Assembly (NCBI GenBank): GCA_041477005.1
Contig: JBGOUJ010000152.1
Location: forward strand, 1 to 13,225
DNA from: JBGOUJ01 sp041477005
GTDB taxonomy: Bacteria > Acidobacteriota > Terriglobia > Bryobacterales > JACQDG01
DNA: 13,225 bases
Direction of reading: 5' to 3'
The notes below the pieces were generated by a model, which had not been told where the DNA came from, made no database searches, and worked only from the letters and a program-made list of their open reading frames with translations. Of the stretch, positions 7,275-13,225 are shown in pieces; position 1 is the stretch's first letter, and each line of letters opens with the position of its first letter. A program made the position numbers and the translations under genes.

Positions 7275-8416
7275 CGCACCGAGCATTTCTGTTTGAGCCC
7301 CGAGACCCCCTGATCTTTCGTGACGGGCGGCCGTTCGGGGCGGGACTGTCGGCGTGGACACTCCCGTGGGCAGTGCCCTCGGTGACGATCGGCTGGTTCC
7401 GGACCGAACTCGGACGCGAAACCGGCTATGGCGAGCCCCACCTGAGCCGCTTGCTGGAGGCGCGCCAGATCGGGCCGTTCCTTGCGGTGGCAGGCGAGGG
7501 CGGCTGGGAACTGGCCTTTCCGGCGCCTTTCGATGTGGCGGCTTACGATGTCGACGACGATCCCGGGCGCATCGAGCTGCTCGCCCTGAACCCGGCGAAT
7601 CTGAACCACGACGAGGGGACGGACCTGAACGAAAAGCCCGCCTCAGCCCACCGCCTCGAAGGTTTGCAACCTCTGTTCGGGGCCCGGAATCGTAAGGCAT
7701 CGCAGCGCAATCCGGCCTTCTGGAAGGCGGAATTCGCGATATCGTGGCTCGCGCGGAGGAATGGCCAGCCGATGCGCTACAAACCGCTGGAGATCGGTGT
7801 GGACCGGCTGCCGCGACAGCGCCGTGTACACGTGGCCATCGAGCGCGGAACGCAAGCGGCAGCCGAAGAGATGCTGTTTACCACCGAGGGGCTGGAGTTC
7901 GCCTTGCCACAGGAGCGCGGCGGGCAGCGGCTTGCCATCTACGCGGAATTGGCCGCCGACGGCATCCAGTGGCCGGGCGTCGGCCGGACTGCCACGCTCG
8001 GGGGCGAGCGACGGCTGGCATATGTAACGGAATGTGACTCCCTGCTGCCCCCCGCGCCGAAGATCGAGAGTCCGCCCGACAGGATCCGTCTCCAGCTTGT
8101 CACCCCTGGTGTGTTCCGCGATGGCTGGCGGCCCGGGTGGATCGGCCCGACCGGAGAAGGCGAATTTCCCCTTCCATTGGGGGAACCGGTGCGGTTGCGC
8201 CTCCTCGCCGCCGCGGTCGGGCGGGGACTGCCTTATTCCGGCTGGGACCTGGCATTGCCAGGGCCGAAGGAAGCGCGGTTGTTGGCGCCGGCGGGCAGCG
8301 TCTATTTTTTCCAGGTGCTCTCGGGTGACGCCAGGCGGCTGTGGCTTGCGTCCATGTGCGATGAAGACCAACCGAGACGGGACGGATTCGGACTGGTGGT
8401 TTTGGGGGTGTGGTAG
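7271..8416 (+). CDS. cmr3: Type III-B CRISPR RAMP protein Cmr3
   Basis: A 381-residue Cmr3, the RAMP subunit that binds the 5' tag of the crRNA and docks Cas10 at the foot of the complex (a Cas5-like role). The N-terminal signature EPRDPLIFRDGRPFGAG (9-25) is characteristic, followed by the LPWAVPSVTIGWFR segment (31-44). Near the C-terminus AAVGRGLPYSGWD (314-326) and PAGSVYFF (340-347) match the closing Cmr3 fold. GTG at 7271 is chosen over an in-frame upstream start because it forms a GTGA with the cmr2 stop and places the signature at the expected distance; starting earlier would add an unrelated stretch encoded inside cmr2. The TAG stop is directly followed by the cmr4 ATG with no gap. 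No anomalies were noticed. Confidence 0.94.
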   Translation: MTHRAFLFEPRDPLIFRDGRPFGAGLSAWTLPWAVPSVTIGWFRTELGRETGYGEPHLSRLLEARQIGPFLAVAGEGGWELAFPAPFDVAAYDVDDDPGRIELLALNPANLNHDEGTDLNEKPASAHRLEGLQPLFGARNRKASQRNPAFWKAEFAISWLARRNGQPMRYKPLEIGVDRLPRQRRVHVAIERGTQAAAEEMLFTTEGLEFALPQERGGQRLAIYAELAADGIQWPGVGRTATLGGERRLAYVTECDSLLPPAPKIESPPDRIRLQLVTPGVFRDGWRPGWIGPTGEGEFPLPLGEPVRLRLLAAAVGRGLPYSGWDLALPGPKEARLLAPAGSVYFFQVLSGDARRLWLASMCDEDQPRRDGFGLVVLGVW

Positions 8417-9283
8417 ATGCCTTATTCGGTTTTGCTGGTTCATGCATTGACACCGCTGCATTGCGGCAGCGGCCAAGGAATCGAGGCGATCGATCTTCCG
8501 ATCGTGCGCGAACGCGCCACCGGCTTGCCGTTCATACCCGGCTCGACCGTTAAGGGATGCTTGCGGGACGCGGAACCTGACGAAAGGAAGCGCCGGGCTA
8601 TCTTCGGCCCGGAGCAGGAGGATGCCGACAAGCACTCCGGCGCGCTGCAGGTGGGCGACGCCCGGTTGCTGCTGTTCCCGGTTCGATCTCTGGGGGCAAG
8701 CTTCGTATGGGCTACATGTCCGCTGGTTCTGCGTCGCTTCTGCCGCGACCTCGAGATCGCCGGAGTGAACGCCGCGCCGCCCGTTCCGTCGCTCGGCGAG
8801 GATCAGGCGACCGTGGCTGACAGTTTTGCCCTGCTGGACCGGGGCGGCGCCAGGAGTCTGGTCTTGGAAGAGTTGGAACTCCAACCGGTGGCCGGAGAGG
8901 AGGCTCGACAGTGGGCGGCGCACATCGGCGGAACGCTGTTTCCCGCCAGCGAGGCAGCCTGGCGAACGGAGCTTTCCAGGAGATTGGCGATCATCGGCGA
9001 TGAGTCCTTTCTCTACCTGGCGAAGTACGCTACCGAAGTCCACGCCCACGTTAGAATCTCGGAAGCTACCGGGGTGGTGGAGCGGGGCGCGCTATGGTAC
9101 CAGGAGTCGCTGCCGGCCGAGACCGTGGCGGCCTCGCTTTTGTGCGCCTCGCGCAGCCGCTGGGCGGACTATAGTCTGACGGCCGAGCAGGTACTACCGC
9201 AACTGCACCTGCCTGACGGCCTGCAGTTTGGCGGGAAGGCCACTACCGGGCAGGGCATTGTCCGTTGTCGGAAATGGGGCTGA
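8417..9283 (+). CDS. cmr4: Type III-B backbone RNase Cmr4
   Basis: A 288-residue Cmr4 (Cas7 family), the repeated backbone subunit that coats the crRNA and cuts bound target RNA at 6-nt intervals. The N-terminus HALTPLHCGSGQGIEAIDLP (9-28) is typical, and its aspartate falls at residue 26, the same number as the catalytic Asp26 known from the Pyrococcus furiosus protein, so RNase activity is predicted. IPGSTVKG (40-47) forms the RAMP helix start. The C-terminal glycine-rich loop FGGKATTGQGIVR (271-283) contacts RNA. The ATG abuts the cmr3 stop, with a G-rich stretch about 8-12 nt upstream. The TGA stop is 5 nt before the cmr5 ATG. Length and motifs are normal for the family. Confidence 0.95.
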   Translation: MPYSVLLVHALTPLHCGSGQGIEAIDLPIVRERATGLPFIPGSTVKGCLRDAEPDERKRRAIFGPEQEDADKHSGALQVGDARLLLFPVRSLGASFVWATCPLVLRRFCRDLEIAGVNAAPPVPSLGEDQATVADSFALLDRGGARSLVLEELELQPVAGEEARQWAAHIGGTLFPASEAAWRTELSRRLAIIGDESFLYLAKYATEVHAHVRISEATGVVERGALWYQESLPAETVAASLLCASRSRWADYSLTAEQVLPQLHLPDGLQFGGKATTGQGIVRCRKWG

Positions 9284-9288
9284 GCGCC

Positions 9289-9675
9289 ATGACTTTAGAG
9301 CAGAGAATCGCGATCCACGCACGAGCTCTGGTGCTCGATGAACGCGACCCGCCTGGCGATCCGGAACACAAGAGTGAATCGGCATTTCGAGCCTTCGCCG
9401 AAGGCTTTCCATCCCTGCTGCTGCAGTGCGGCCTTCTGCAGACCGCCGCATTCCTCGACGCGGGCAGGCAGCGAGAACATGAACGGATGCGCGATCACGT
9501 GAGGAAGCACTTTCAGGACTTGGGACTGCTGCCAGACGCCGAGACCCTCGCCGGAAAGGTCGGCAACCTCGACGCCGCGGGCTACAGGAAGTGGATGGAG
9601 CTCGCTGTGCGCATCGCCGTTTGGGAGAAGCGCCTGGCGCAGGCAGTCTTGCGAAGGGGAGCGCGCCCCTCATGA
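9289..9675 (+). CDS. cmr5: Type III-B small subunit Cmr5
   Basis: A 128-residue, all-helical protein matching Cmr5, the small subunit that lines the inner filament of the Cmr complex and helps position target RNA; it has no catalytic role. It begins MTLEQRIAIHARALV, as Cmr5 proteins do, and ends with amphipathic helices, including KWMELAVRIAVWEKRLAQAV. ATG at 9289 is preferred over an in-frame TTG at 9265 and ATG at 9274, because those lie inside cmr4 and add residues not typical of the family. Two neighbours support the call: cmr4 ends 5 nt upstream, and cmr6 starts in an ATGA overlap with this stop. The sequence is divergent, as small subunits usually are, so position carries much of the assignment. 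Confidence 0.9.
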   Translation: MTLEQRIAIHARALVLDERDPPGDPEHKSESAFRAFAEGFPSLLLQCGLLQTAAFLDAGRQREHERMRDHVRKHFQDLGLLPDAETLAGKVGNLDAAGYRKWMELAVRIAVWEKRLAQAVLRRGARPS

Positions 9676-10355
9676 TTCCGCCTTCCGAGGTAACCAACAA
9701 CCTTTCGCGCTACCGGGGCGCGAATCGCAGCCTGCTCGCCTCGAAGTACCTCGTTAAAATCGGAGATGAGGATCCCTGGAGCAAGCTGGTGGACGTCAGG
9801 TTCCAGGACCCGACATATGAGGCAGCGTACCGACGCTGGAAGAACCTCTGGGAGCCAGGCGGCAAACGGTTCTGCGCAGAACTCAAGGTGAACGGACGCC
9901 TCGTTTGCGGCCTGGGGGCTCGGGGTACCCTGGATACTGGTGTGTCCCTTCATCACACTTATGGGACTCCGTTGATTCCCGCCTCTTCCGTTAAGGGGGT
10001 GTTGCGCCGGCACCTGCCTCCGGATGAAACCGCGGAGCGCGTATTGTTTGGCGCCCCGGGTGAGGCGGGCATGATCCAATGGCAGGACGCCTGGTGGAAC
10101 CCGTTCGTGGATGGAGGGATCGAGCTAGACGTCATTACACCTCACCACAAGGAGTATCAGACTGGGAAAGCGCCGCCCACAGACTTCGATTCGCCCAACC
10201 CTGTTCATTTTCTCTCTTTCTGGGGTGATTTCCTGTTCGCCGGCGAAGGGCCAGCCGAGTGGATTGACTATCTCAAGCAGCATCTGCGGCACACGCTGGC
10301 GCACTATGGGCTGGGGGCAAAGCGTACTTCGGGCTACGGGCGGTTCGTGGTATAG
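9672..10355 (+). CDS. cmr6: Type III-B CRISPR RAMP protein Cmr6
   Basis: A 227-residue Cmr6, a single-RAMP subunit near the crRNA 3' end, next to Cmr1. Motifs: a variable N-terminus, strand GRLVCGLGARGTLDTG (75-90), HHTYGTPLIPASSVKGVLR (94-112), which is the conserved RAMP helix entry, a short acidic Trp-rich segment (MIQWQDAWW), and a C-terminal glycine loop GLGAKRTSGYGRF (213-225). ATG at 9672 gives the ATGA overlap with cmr5 and the usual family length; an in-frame earlier start would lie within cmr5. It ends the operon. No strong terminator follows, and cas6 approaches from the other side after 220 bp of non-coding sequence. Confidence 0.94.
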   Translation: MIPPSEVTNNLSRYRGANRSLLASKYLVKIGDEDPWSKLVDVRFQDPTYEAAYRRWKNLWEPGGKRFCAELKVNGRLVCGLGARGTLDTGVSLHHTYGTPLIPASSVKGVLRRHLPPDETAERVLFGAPGEAGMIQWQDAWWNPFVDGGIELDVITPHHKEYQTGKAPPTDFDSPNPVHFLSFWGDFLFAGEGPAEWIDYLKQHLRHTLAHYGLGAKRTSGYGRFVV

Positions 10356-10575
10356 AAAAACCTCATCGGATGGTTGTATGCAGACCAGCGCTTCAGTCTG
10401 GTTCGTGGGGGCGTTATGCAGCCTGAGGAGAACAGTCCCGGTCACCCTCCAGTACCTCTGCACCGTAGTGAGGGAAAAGTGTGACGCAATCGAAGACGCA
10501 GATCCTCCCCGATCAACCGTTCCTTGAAACTCTGGCCGGTCCTTGGCAATCACCCCGGTCAGTGCAAGTTCCAGG
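10356..10575. other. Non-coding gap between convergent cmr6 and cas6
   Basis: These 220 bp separate the ends of two opposed genes. No open frame here looks real. CAGAC (10381-10385) and GTCTG (10396-10400) form a weak inverted repeat with no T-run, so no clear terminator is seen. A lone TTGAAAC at 10524-10530 resembles the end of some type III CRISPR repeats, but nothing repeats around it. Confidence 0.5.
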
Positions 10576-11616
10576 CTATGCAGAGAGGCACCGCACCAGC
10601 CCCAAACCGAAGGTGGCCTTTTGGCCGAAGTGGAGCACTTCCGCGGCACGGATGAAGGGCATGGCGTGGGTGAGGTCACCTTCCAGGTCGAGGTAGCCGA
10701 CGAGGCCGTCGAAATTCATCCAGCGGTCTTGGCGGAAGCTGAGGCGGGGCAGAACGTAGCGAAAGAGGCGCGCACCAGCCAGGCGGATGTTCATGTCGGG
10801 CAGGTCCATCCAGGGCAGACGGCCGCCGTCGTGGCGGAAGAAGGCGTCGTGAACCTGCATGGCGCGTACCAGGCAGAGGTGAGCGAAGCGCTGTGCGATC
10901 TGGTCGGGCTCCATGCAAGTCGCGCCGTCCACGTTCACGACCGCCGGGGTGAGGAAGACAACCCGGAGGCGGTGCACCGGGGTATGAAGATCCGCGAGAT
11001 CGGCGAGCGATTGCATCTGGGGCGATTGCACCCCGAGTTGGGGCAGGCGGGCGTCGAACAGAACGCGTCCGGCGGCCCAAGAATCCACCGCACGCCTTAA
11101 CCGGAGGCGGCCGCGAGGCGGGCGCAGCCCCTGGCGCGAGAGGCAGTCGATCAAGGCCGGGGCCACCGCGGCGGCCTGGCCAAGCAGCGTCAGCCCGACG
11201 GCAACCGGGGCGCCGGAGGGCGCCCGCCAGAACAGATCGCTGCTTAGCCGGGGAACCCGCTCGCCGGGCAGCGGGGGGCTCTGCTGGTAAGGAAACCGCA
11301 CCGCGCCGCCGTGGGCGATCTGCTCCAGTTCGCCTGGGGCCGGCGGCGTCAGGATCATGGGCTTGGGGATGTTGCGGCCTCCGGCTTTTCGTTGCTCGAA
11401 AAGGGAAAAGTAGCGGCAGCGGTCGGGAGCGGAGCACTCCCCCGGGCAGGGCGGTGTTTCCTCGCATAAAGATGGTCGAAGGATACGCCCCAAGGCGCCT
11501 CGGATGGCCGAGCCGGCGAACGCCGGGAATTCAGCGAACCCGTCCGCCTCGAACTCCAGCGAGATGCGCGCCCAGCGGATTGCCGAGAGGAACCGATAAT
11601 CGAGCGCGTCGGGCAT
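10576..11616 (-). CDS. cas6: CRISPR pre-crRNA endoribonuclease Cas6
   Basis: A 346-residue Cas6-type RAMP endoribonuclease, which cuts the repeat RNA of the array transcript to release crRNAs that are then loaded on Cmr. It is recognised by the N-terminal FAGSAIRGALGRIL (33-46), the cysteine cluster C51, C57, C61 and C67 followed by RYFSLFE (68-74), a combination common in one bacterial Cas6 subfamily and possibly metal-binding, and the C-terminal glycine-rich loop HFGQKATFGLGLVR (329-342). The catalytic histidine cannot be fixed without an alignment. It is transcribed toward the cmr operon and so is expressed separately from it. Its ATG is only 34 bp from the divergent cas2 ATG, and no Shine-Dalgarno sequence is evident. 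Confidence 0.9.
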   Translation of the reverse strand: MPDALDYRFLSAIRWARISLEFEADGFAEFPAFAGSAIRGALGRILRPSLCEETPPCPGECSAPDRCRYFSLFEQRKAGGRNIPKPMILTPPAPGELEQIAHGGAVRFPYQQSPPLPGERVPRLSSDLFWRAPSGAPVAVGLTLLGQAAAVAPALIDCLSRQGLRPPRGRLRLRRAVDSWAAGRVLFDARLPQLGVQSPQMQSLADLADLHTPVHRLRVVFLTPAVVNVDGATCMEPDQIAQRFAHLCLVRAMQVHDAFFRHDGGRLPWMDLPDMNIRLAGARLFRYVLPRLSFRQDRWMNFDGLVGYLDLEGDLTHAMPFIRAAEVLHFGQKATFGLGLVRCLSA

Positions 11617-11625
11617 GCGGGTCTA

Positions 11626-11636
11626 GTATCCTATAC
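11626..11636. promoter_or_regulatory. Interrupted palindrome in the 34-bp cas6-cas2 gap
   Basis: GTAT-CCT-ATAC is an 11-bp inverted repeat centred in the only non-coding DNA between the divergent cas6 and cas2 starts. TA-rich hexamers on both strands could serve as back-to-back -10 boxes, and any -35 would lie inside the opposite gene. Neither start codon has a visible Shine-Dalgarno, so leaderless or very short-leader mRNAs are possible. Confidence 0.25.
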
Positions 11637-11650
11637 CAAGTACCCCGTCC

Positions 11651-11908
11651 ATGCACTACGTGGTCGCTTACGATATCAGCTCGGATCGTCGGCGTGGAAA
11701 GGTTTTGTCGGCCCTCAAAGACTTCGGCATGCCGGTGCAGTTCAGCGTGGTGGAATGCCACCTGGACCGTGCCCGGCTGGCGCTGTTGAAAGAAAGAATC
11801 CTCTCCTTGATCGACAAGCGGCATGACCGCCTGACCATCTACGCCTTCTGCGACAACTGCTTTTTTCGGGCGGAACGCTTGGGGCGGGAACCGGGCACGT
11901 CATTGTAA
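11651..11908 (+). CDS. cas2: CRISPR spacer-acquisition protein Cas2
   Basis: An 85-residue Cas2, the small ferredoxin-fold protein that dimerises and bridges Cas1 dimers when new spacers are inserted. The opening strand VVAYDISSDRRRGKV (4-18) contains the conserved aspartate (Asp8) and the arginine run, and FGMPVQFSVVEC (25-36) forms the second conserved strand. RLTIYAFCDNCFF near 60-72 closes the fold. The length is normal. No cas1 is found in the window, so function in adaptation requires one elsewhere. The gene diverges from cas6 and converges on the Csx3 fusion gene, overlapping its 3' end by 70 bp (11839-11908), so the C-terminal 22 residues share DNA with that gene. Confidence 0.93.
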   Translation: MHYVVAYDISSDRRRGKVLSALKDFGMPVQFSVVECHLDRARLALLKERILSLIDKRHDRLTIYAFCDNCFFRAERLGREPGTSL

Positions 11909-13092
11909 CCGGGCAAGGGCTTGCGCTCCCACACGACCACGTCGCGGGTCATGTTTGCGTCCCAGACGGCCAGCCGCTGAGCGCCGGCCTGGCGGGCCCA
12001 GCGCGAATAGGCCAGGTGCAGCCAAATGGGACCCGCGCCGGTGACGACGATCAGCGGGGCTGGCGGCAGCGGCTGCCGGGGCAGGGGAGCCGAGGCGAGA
12101 GCCACAGCGGCGTCCATGGGCAGAAAACGGTCCCTGGTGACGACTTTCAGGTCGAGAACGGCTCGCCGTGGCTGTTTTTCCCATGTGACCCGCAGACAAC
12201 GCCTGGGAAGCCCGCCGCGCTCCGGCTCCAGCCGGCCCGGTATCCGCACAAACGCGCCGGGTACTTTGGGATCGTAGACGGCGATTCTTGCGGCGGGGTT
12301 TTCGTCGAGGATTCGATGCATGGCGCATGCGTAGGCCCAGATGGGGGTGGCCAAGCCGCCGAGCGTGATGGCGCCGCCGGACCGGACCCTGGCGCGTAAC
12401 GCCGGCAACTTTCCTGCCAGGCCGGGCAGGTCGCAAACCTTCCAGCGCCTCCCCAGTCGCAGGTCAAAATAGGGCAGCTTCGCCCGTTTCCGGCGCAAGG
12501 CCAGCAGGCGGGCGACGATGGCCCGCACCACCTTCCGATTGGTGGGGTCGCCCGGGGCCCCGGCGTTGGACCGGAAGCGGCATTCGAGGCCGGCCAACGT
12601 TTCTACGGCTCTGGGTTGCCCTCTCAATCGGGAGCGTACGCGGGCGACGCGTTGCAGGCCGCATTCGCCGCAAACTGCCTCCCAGGAAGGCATTCCGTCC
12701 CTCCGCTCCCCGGCCGAAGTCTCAAACCGCCTGGACACCACGATGTAGTGCGAACAGCAACGCAGCATGCGCGGGTTCGCGCGCGCGTGCTTGCCGCCGA
12801 AGTCCAGCAGGACGAGCTCGAGCCGTCGCCGCGTATTGGCGATCCAGGCGCAGACGGTTTCAACGGTGTGGCTGGTCCAGCGCCCTTTGACGCGGGGCTT
12901 CAAAGGTTCGCGCAACGCAGGAGCGTGGAACAGGTACCTGCCCGTGCCGTCCGGATTTCCTTTCACGACATAAGCCAGCGGTTGATCGGGATGATGTTGC
13001 AGCGCCGCGTCGAGCAGGTGCAGCAGCGTCGTCTTTCCGCTTCTTGCGGGGCCAACCACAGCAACGCACGGAGCAAGGTCACGATCGTTCAT
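11839..13092 (-). CDS. csx3: P-loop NTPase fused to two Csx3 (ring nuclease) domains
   Basis: A 417-residue fusion. Residues 1-125 form a P-loop NTPase: Walker A GPARSGKTT (14-22), a VKGRWT segment (68-73) and a Walker B-like LVLLDFGGKH (93-102). A linker with CGEC (141-144) follows. The C-terminal half resembles Csx3 twice. Residues about 205-284 end in GGLATPIWAY (245-254) and IAVYDPK (270-276). Residues about 299-390 end in GAGPIWLH (352-359) and LAVWDAN (374-380). Stand-alone Csx3 (Crn3) is a manganese-dependent ring nuclease that destroys cyclic tetra-adenylate, and its GxGPxWLH histidine matters for activity. Here His359 is kept in the second copy, while the first reads WAY. Csx3-ATPase fusions are known; a doubled Csx3 part is my reading by eye. 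Expected role: resetting cyclic-oligoadenylate signalling after the Cmr complex fires. The tail is basic (about 402-417) and overlaps cas2 antisense. Confidence 0.85.
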   Translation of the reverse strand: MNDRDLAPCVAVVGPARSGKTTLLHLLDAALQHHPDQPLAYVVKGNPDGTGRYLFHAPALREPLKPRVKGRWTSHTVETVCAWIANTRRRLELVLLDFGGKHARANPRMLRCCSHYIVVSRRFETSAGERRDGMPSWEAVCGECGLQRVARVRSRLRGQPRAVETLAGLECRFRSNAGAPGDPTNRKVVRAIVARLLALRRKRAKLPYFDLRLGRRWKVCDLPGLAGKLPALRARVRSGGAITLGGLATPIWAYACAMHRILDENPAARIAVYDPKVPGAFVRIPGRLEPERGGLPRRCLRVTWEKQPRRAVLDLKVVTRDRFLPMDAAVALASAPLPRQPLPPAPLIVVTGAGPIWLHLAYSRWARQAGAQRLAVWDANMTRDVVVWERKPLPGYNDVPGSRPKRSARKKQLSQKA

Positions 13093-13113
13093 GGCGATCT
13101 CAGGTTACGGGTT

Positions 13114-13225
13114 TCAGGTCGCCGGTTGCCTGAATGCACCGGGCGCATGGTTATCTCGCAGCCAGTTCTTGATCAAGGTGAGTGTGGAGTCTTGAACCGC
13201 TCCGTTCCCCTCGCCACGCACTTCC
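13114..13225 (-). CDS. Possible 3' end of an upstream gene, truncated by window edge
   Basis: On the minus strand a frame open from the right edge runs 36 codons to a TGA at 13116-13114. It ends with a helix-like stretch STLTLIKNWLRDNHAPGAF and then RQPAT. Third codon positions are mostly G or C, as in the neighbouring genes, and it stops 21 bp before the ATG of the Csx3 fusion, spacing that suits one transcript. The product cannot be named from so little. Its position makes it a candidate CRISPR accessory gene. Confidence 0.4.
   Translation of the reverse strand, partial: EVRGEGNGAVQDSTLTLIKNWLRDNHAPGAFRQPAT

Noticed and set aside
6123..9049. Very long minus-strand open frames opposite cmr2, cmr3 and cmr4
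   Set aside because: They lie entirely antisense to well-recognised Cmr genes, have low-complexity R/P/G/A/Q-rich translations without domains, and are expected mirror frames in GC-rich DNA.
10381..10400. Inverted repeat after cmr6 as a rho-independent terminator
   Set aside because: The stem is only 5 bp with a 10-nt loop and no T-run follows, so it is not a convincing terminator.
10509..10530. GTTCCTTGAAAC-like stretch resembling the 3' end of some type III CRISPR repeats
   Set aside because: It occurs once, with no second copy at spacer distance and none elsewhere in the window, so no CRISPR array or orphan repeat can be claimed.

Overview
The window looks like a GC-rich bacterial chromosome segment. 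A complete type III-B (Cmr) CRISPR-Cas effector operon and its accessory genes sit between housekeeping-type and unidentified genes. The tandem FMN-dependent oxidases, one with a twin-arginine signal, and the repeated GTGA/ATGA stop-start overlaps would suit a soil-type bacterium such as an Acidobacteriota member. That taxonomic guess is weak; nothing here fixes the lineage.

Layout. (1) 1-1851, plus strand: two translationally coupled alpha-hydroxy-acid oxidase paralogues. The first is cut by the window edge. The second is exported and has lost the catalytic histidine. (2) 1852-2344: no convincing gene; it holds a perfect 16-bp palindrome. (3) 2345-4215, minus strand: a two-gene unit encoding a four-helix membrane protein with coiled coils and a von Willebrand A lipoprotein. 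(4) 4216-4452: divergent control region with candidate promoters both ways and three copies of a 9-bp direct repeat. (5) 4453-10355, plus strand: cmr1-cmr2(cas10)-cmr3-cmr4-cmr5-cmr6, packed with overlaps or gaps of no more than 5 nt. (6) 10356-10575: non-coding gap between convergent genes. (7) 10576-11616, minus strand: cas6. (8) 11651-11908, plus strand: cas2, only 34 bp from the cas6 start. (9) 11839-13092, minus strand: a P-loop NTPase fused to what reads as two Csx3 domains, its tail overlapping the cas2 tail by 70 bp antisense. (10) 13114-13225, minus strand: the 3' end of a possible further gene running off the edge.

How the parts fit. Cas6 should cut pre-crRNA from an array that is not in this window. 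Cmr1 and Cmr3-6 with Cas10 form the crRNA-guided RNA-targeting complex; Cmr4 keeps its catalytic Asp26 for target RNA cleavage. Cas10 keeps the cyclase GGDD motif but has no N-terminal HD nuclease and no CxxC pair, so the complex looks specialised for cyclic oligoadenylate signalling and RNA cleavage rather than DNA cleavage. The Csx3 fusion is the expected off-switch, degrading the messenger. No CARF- or SAVED-type effector is recognisable here, so the receiver is outside the window or is one of the unidentified genes. The most interesting points are the double-Csx3 fusion, the signalling-only Cas10, and the divergently transcribed membrane/lipoprotein pair beside cmr1.
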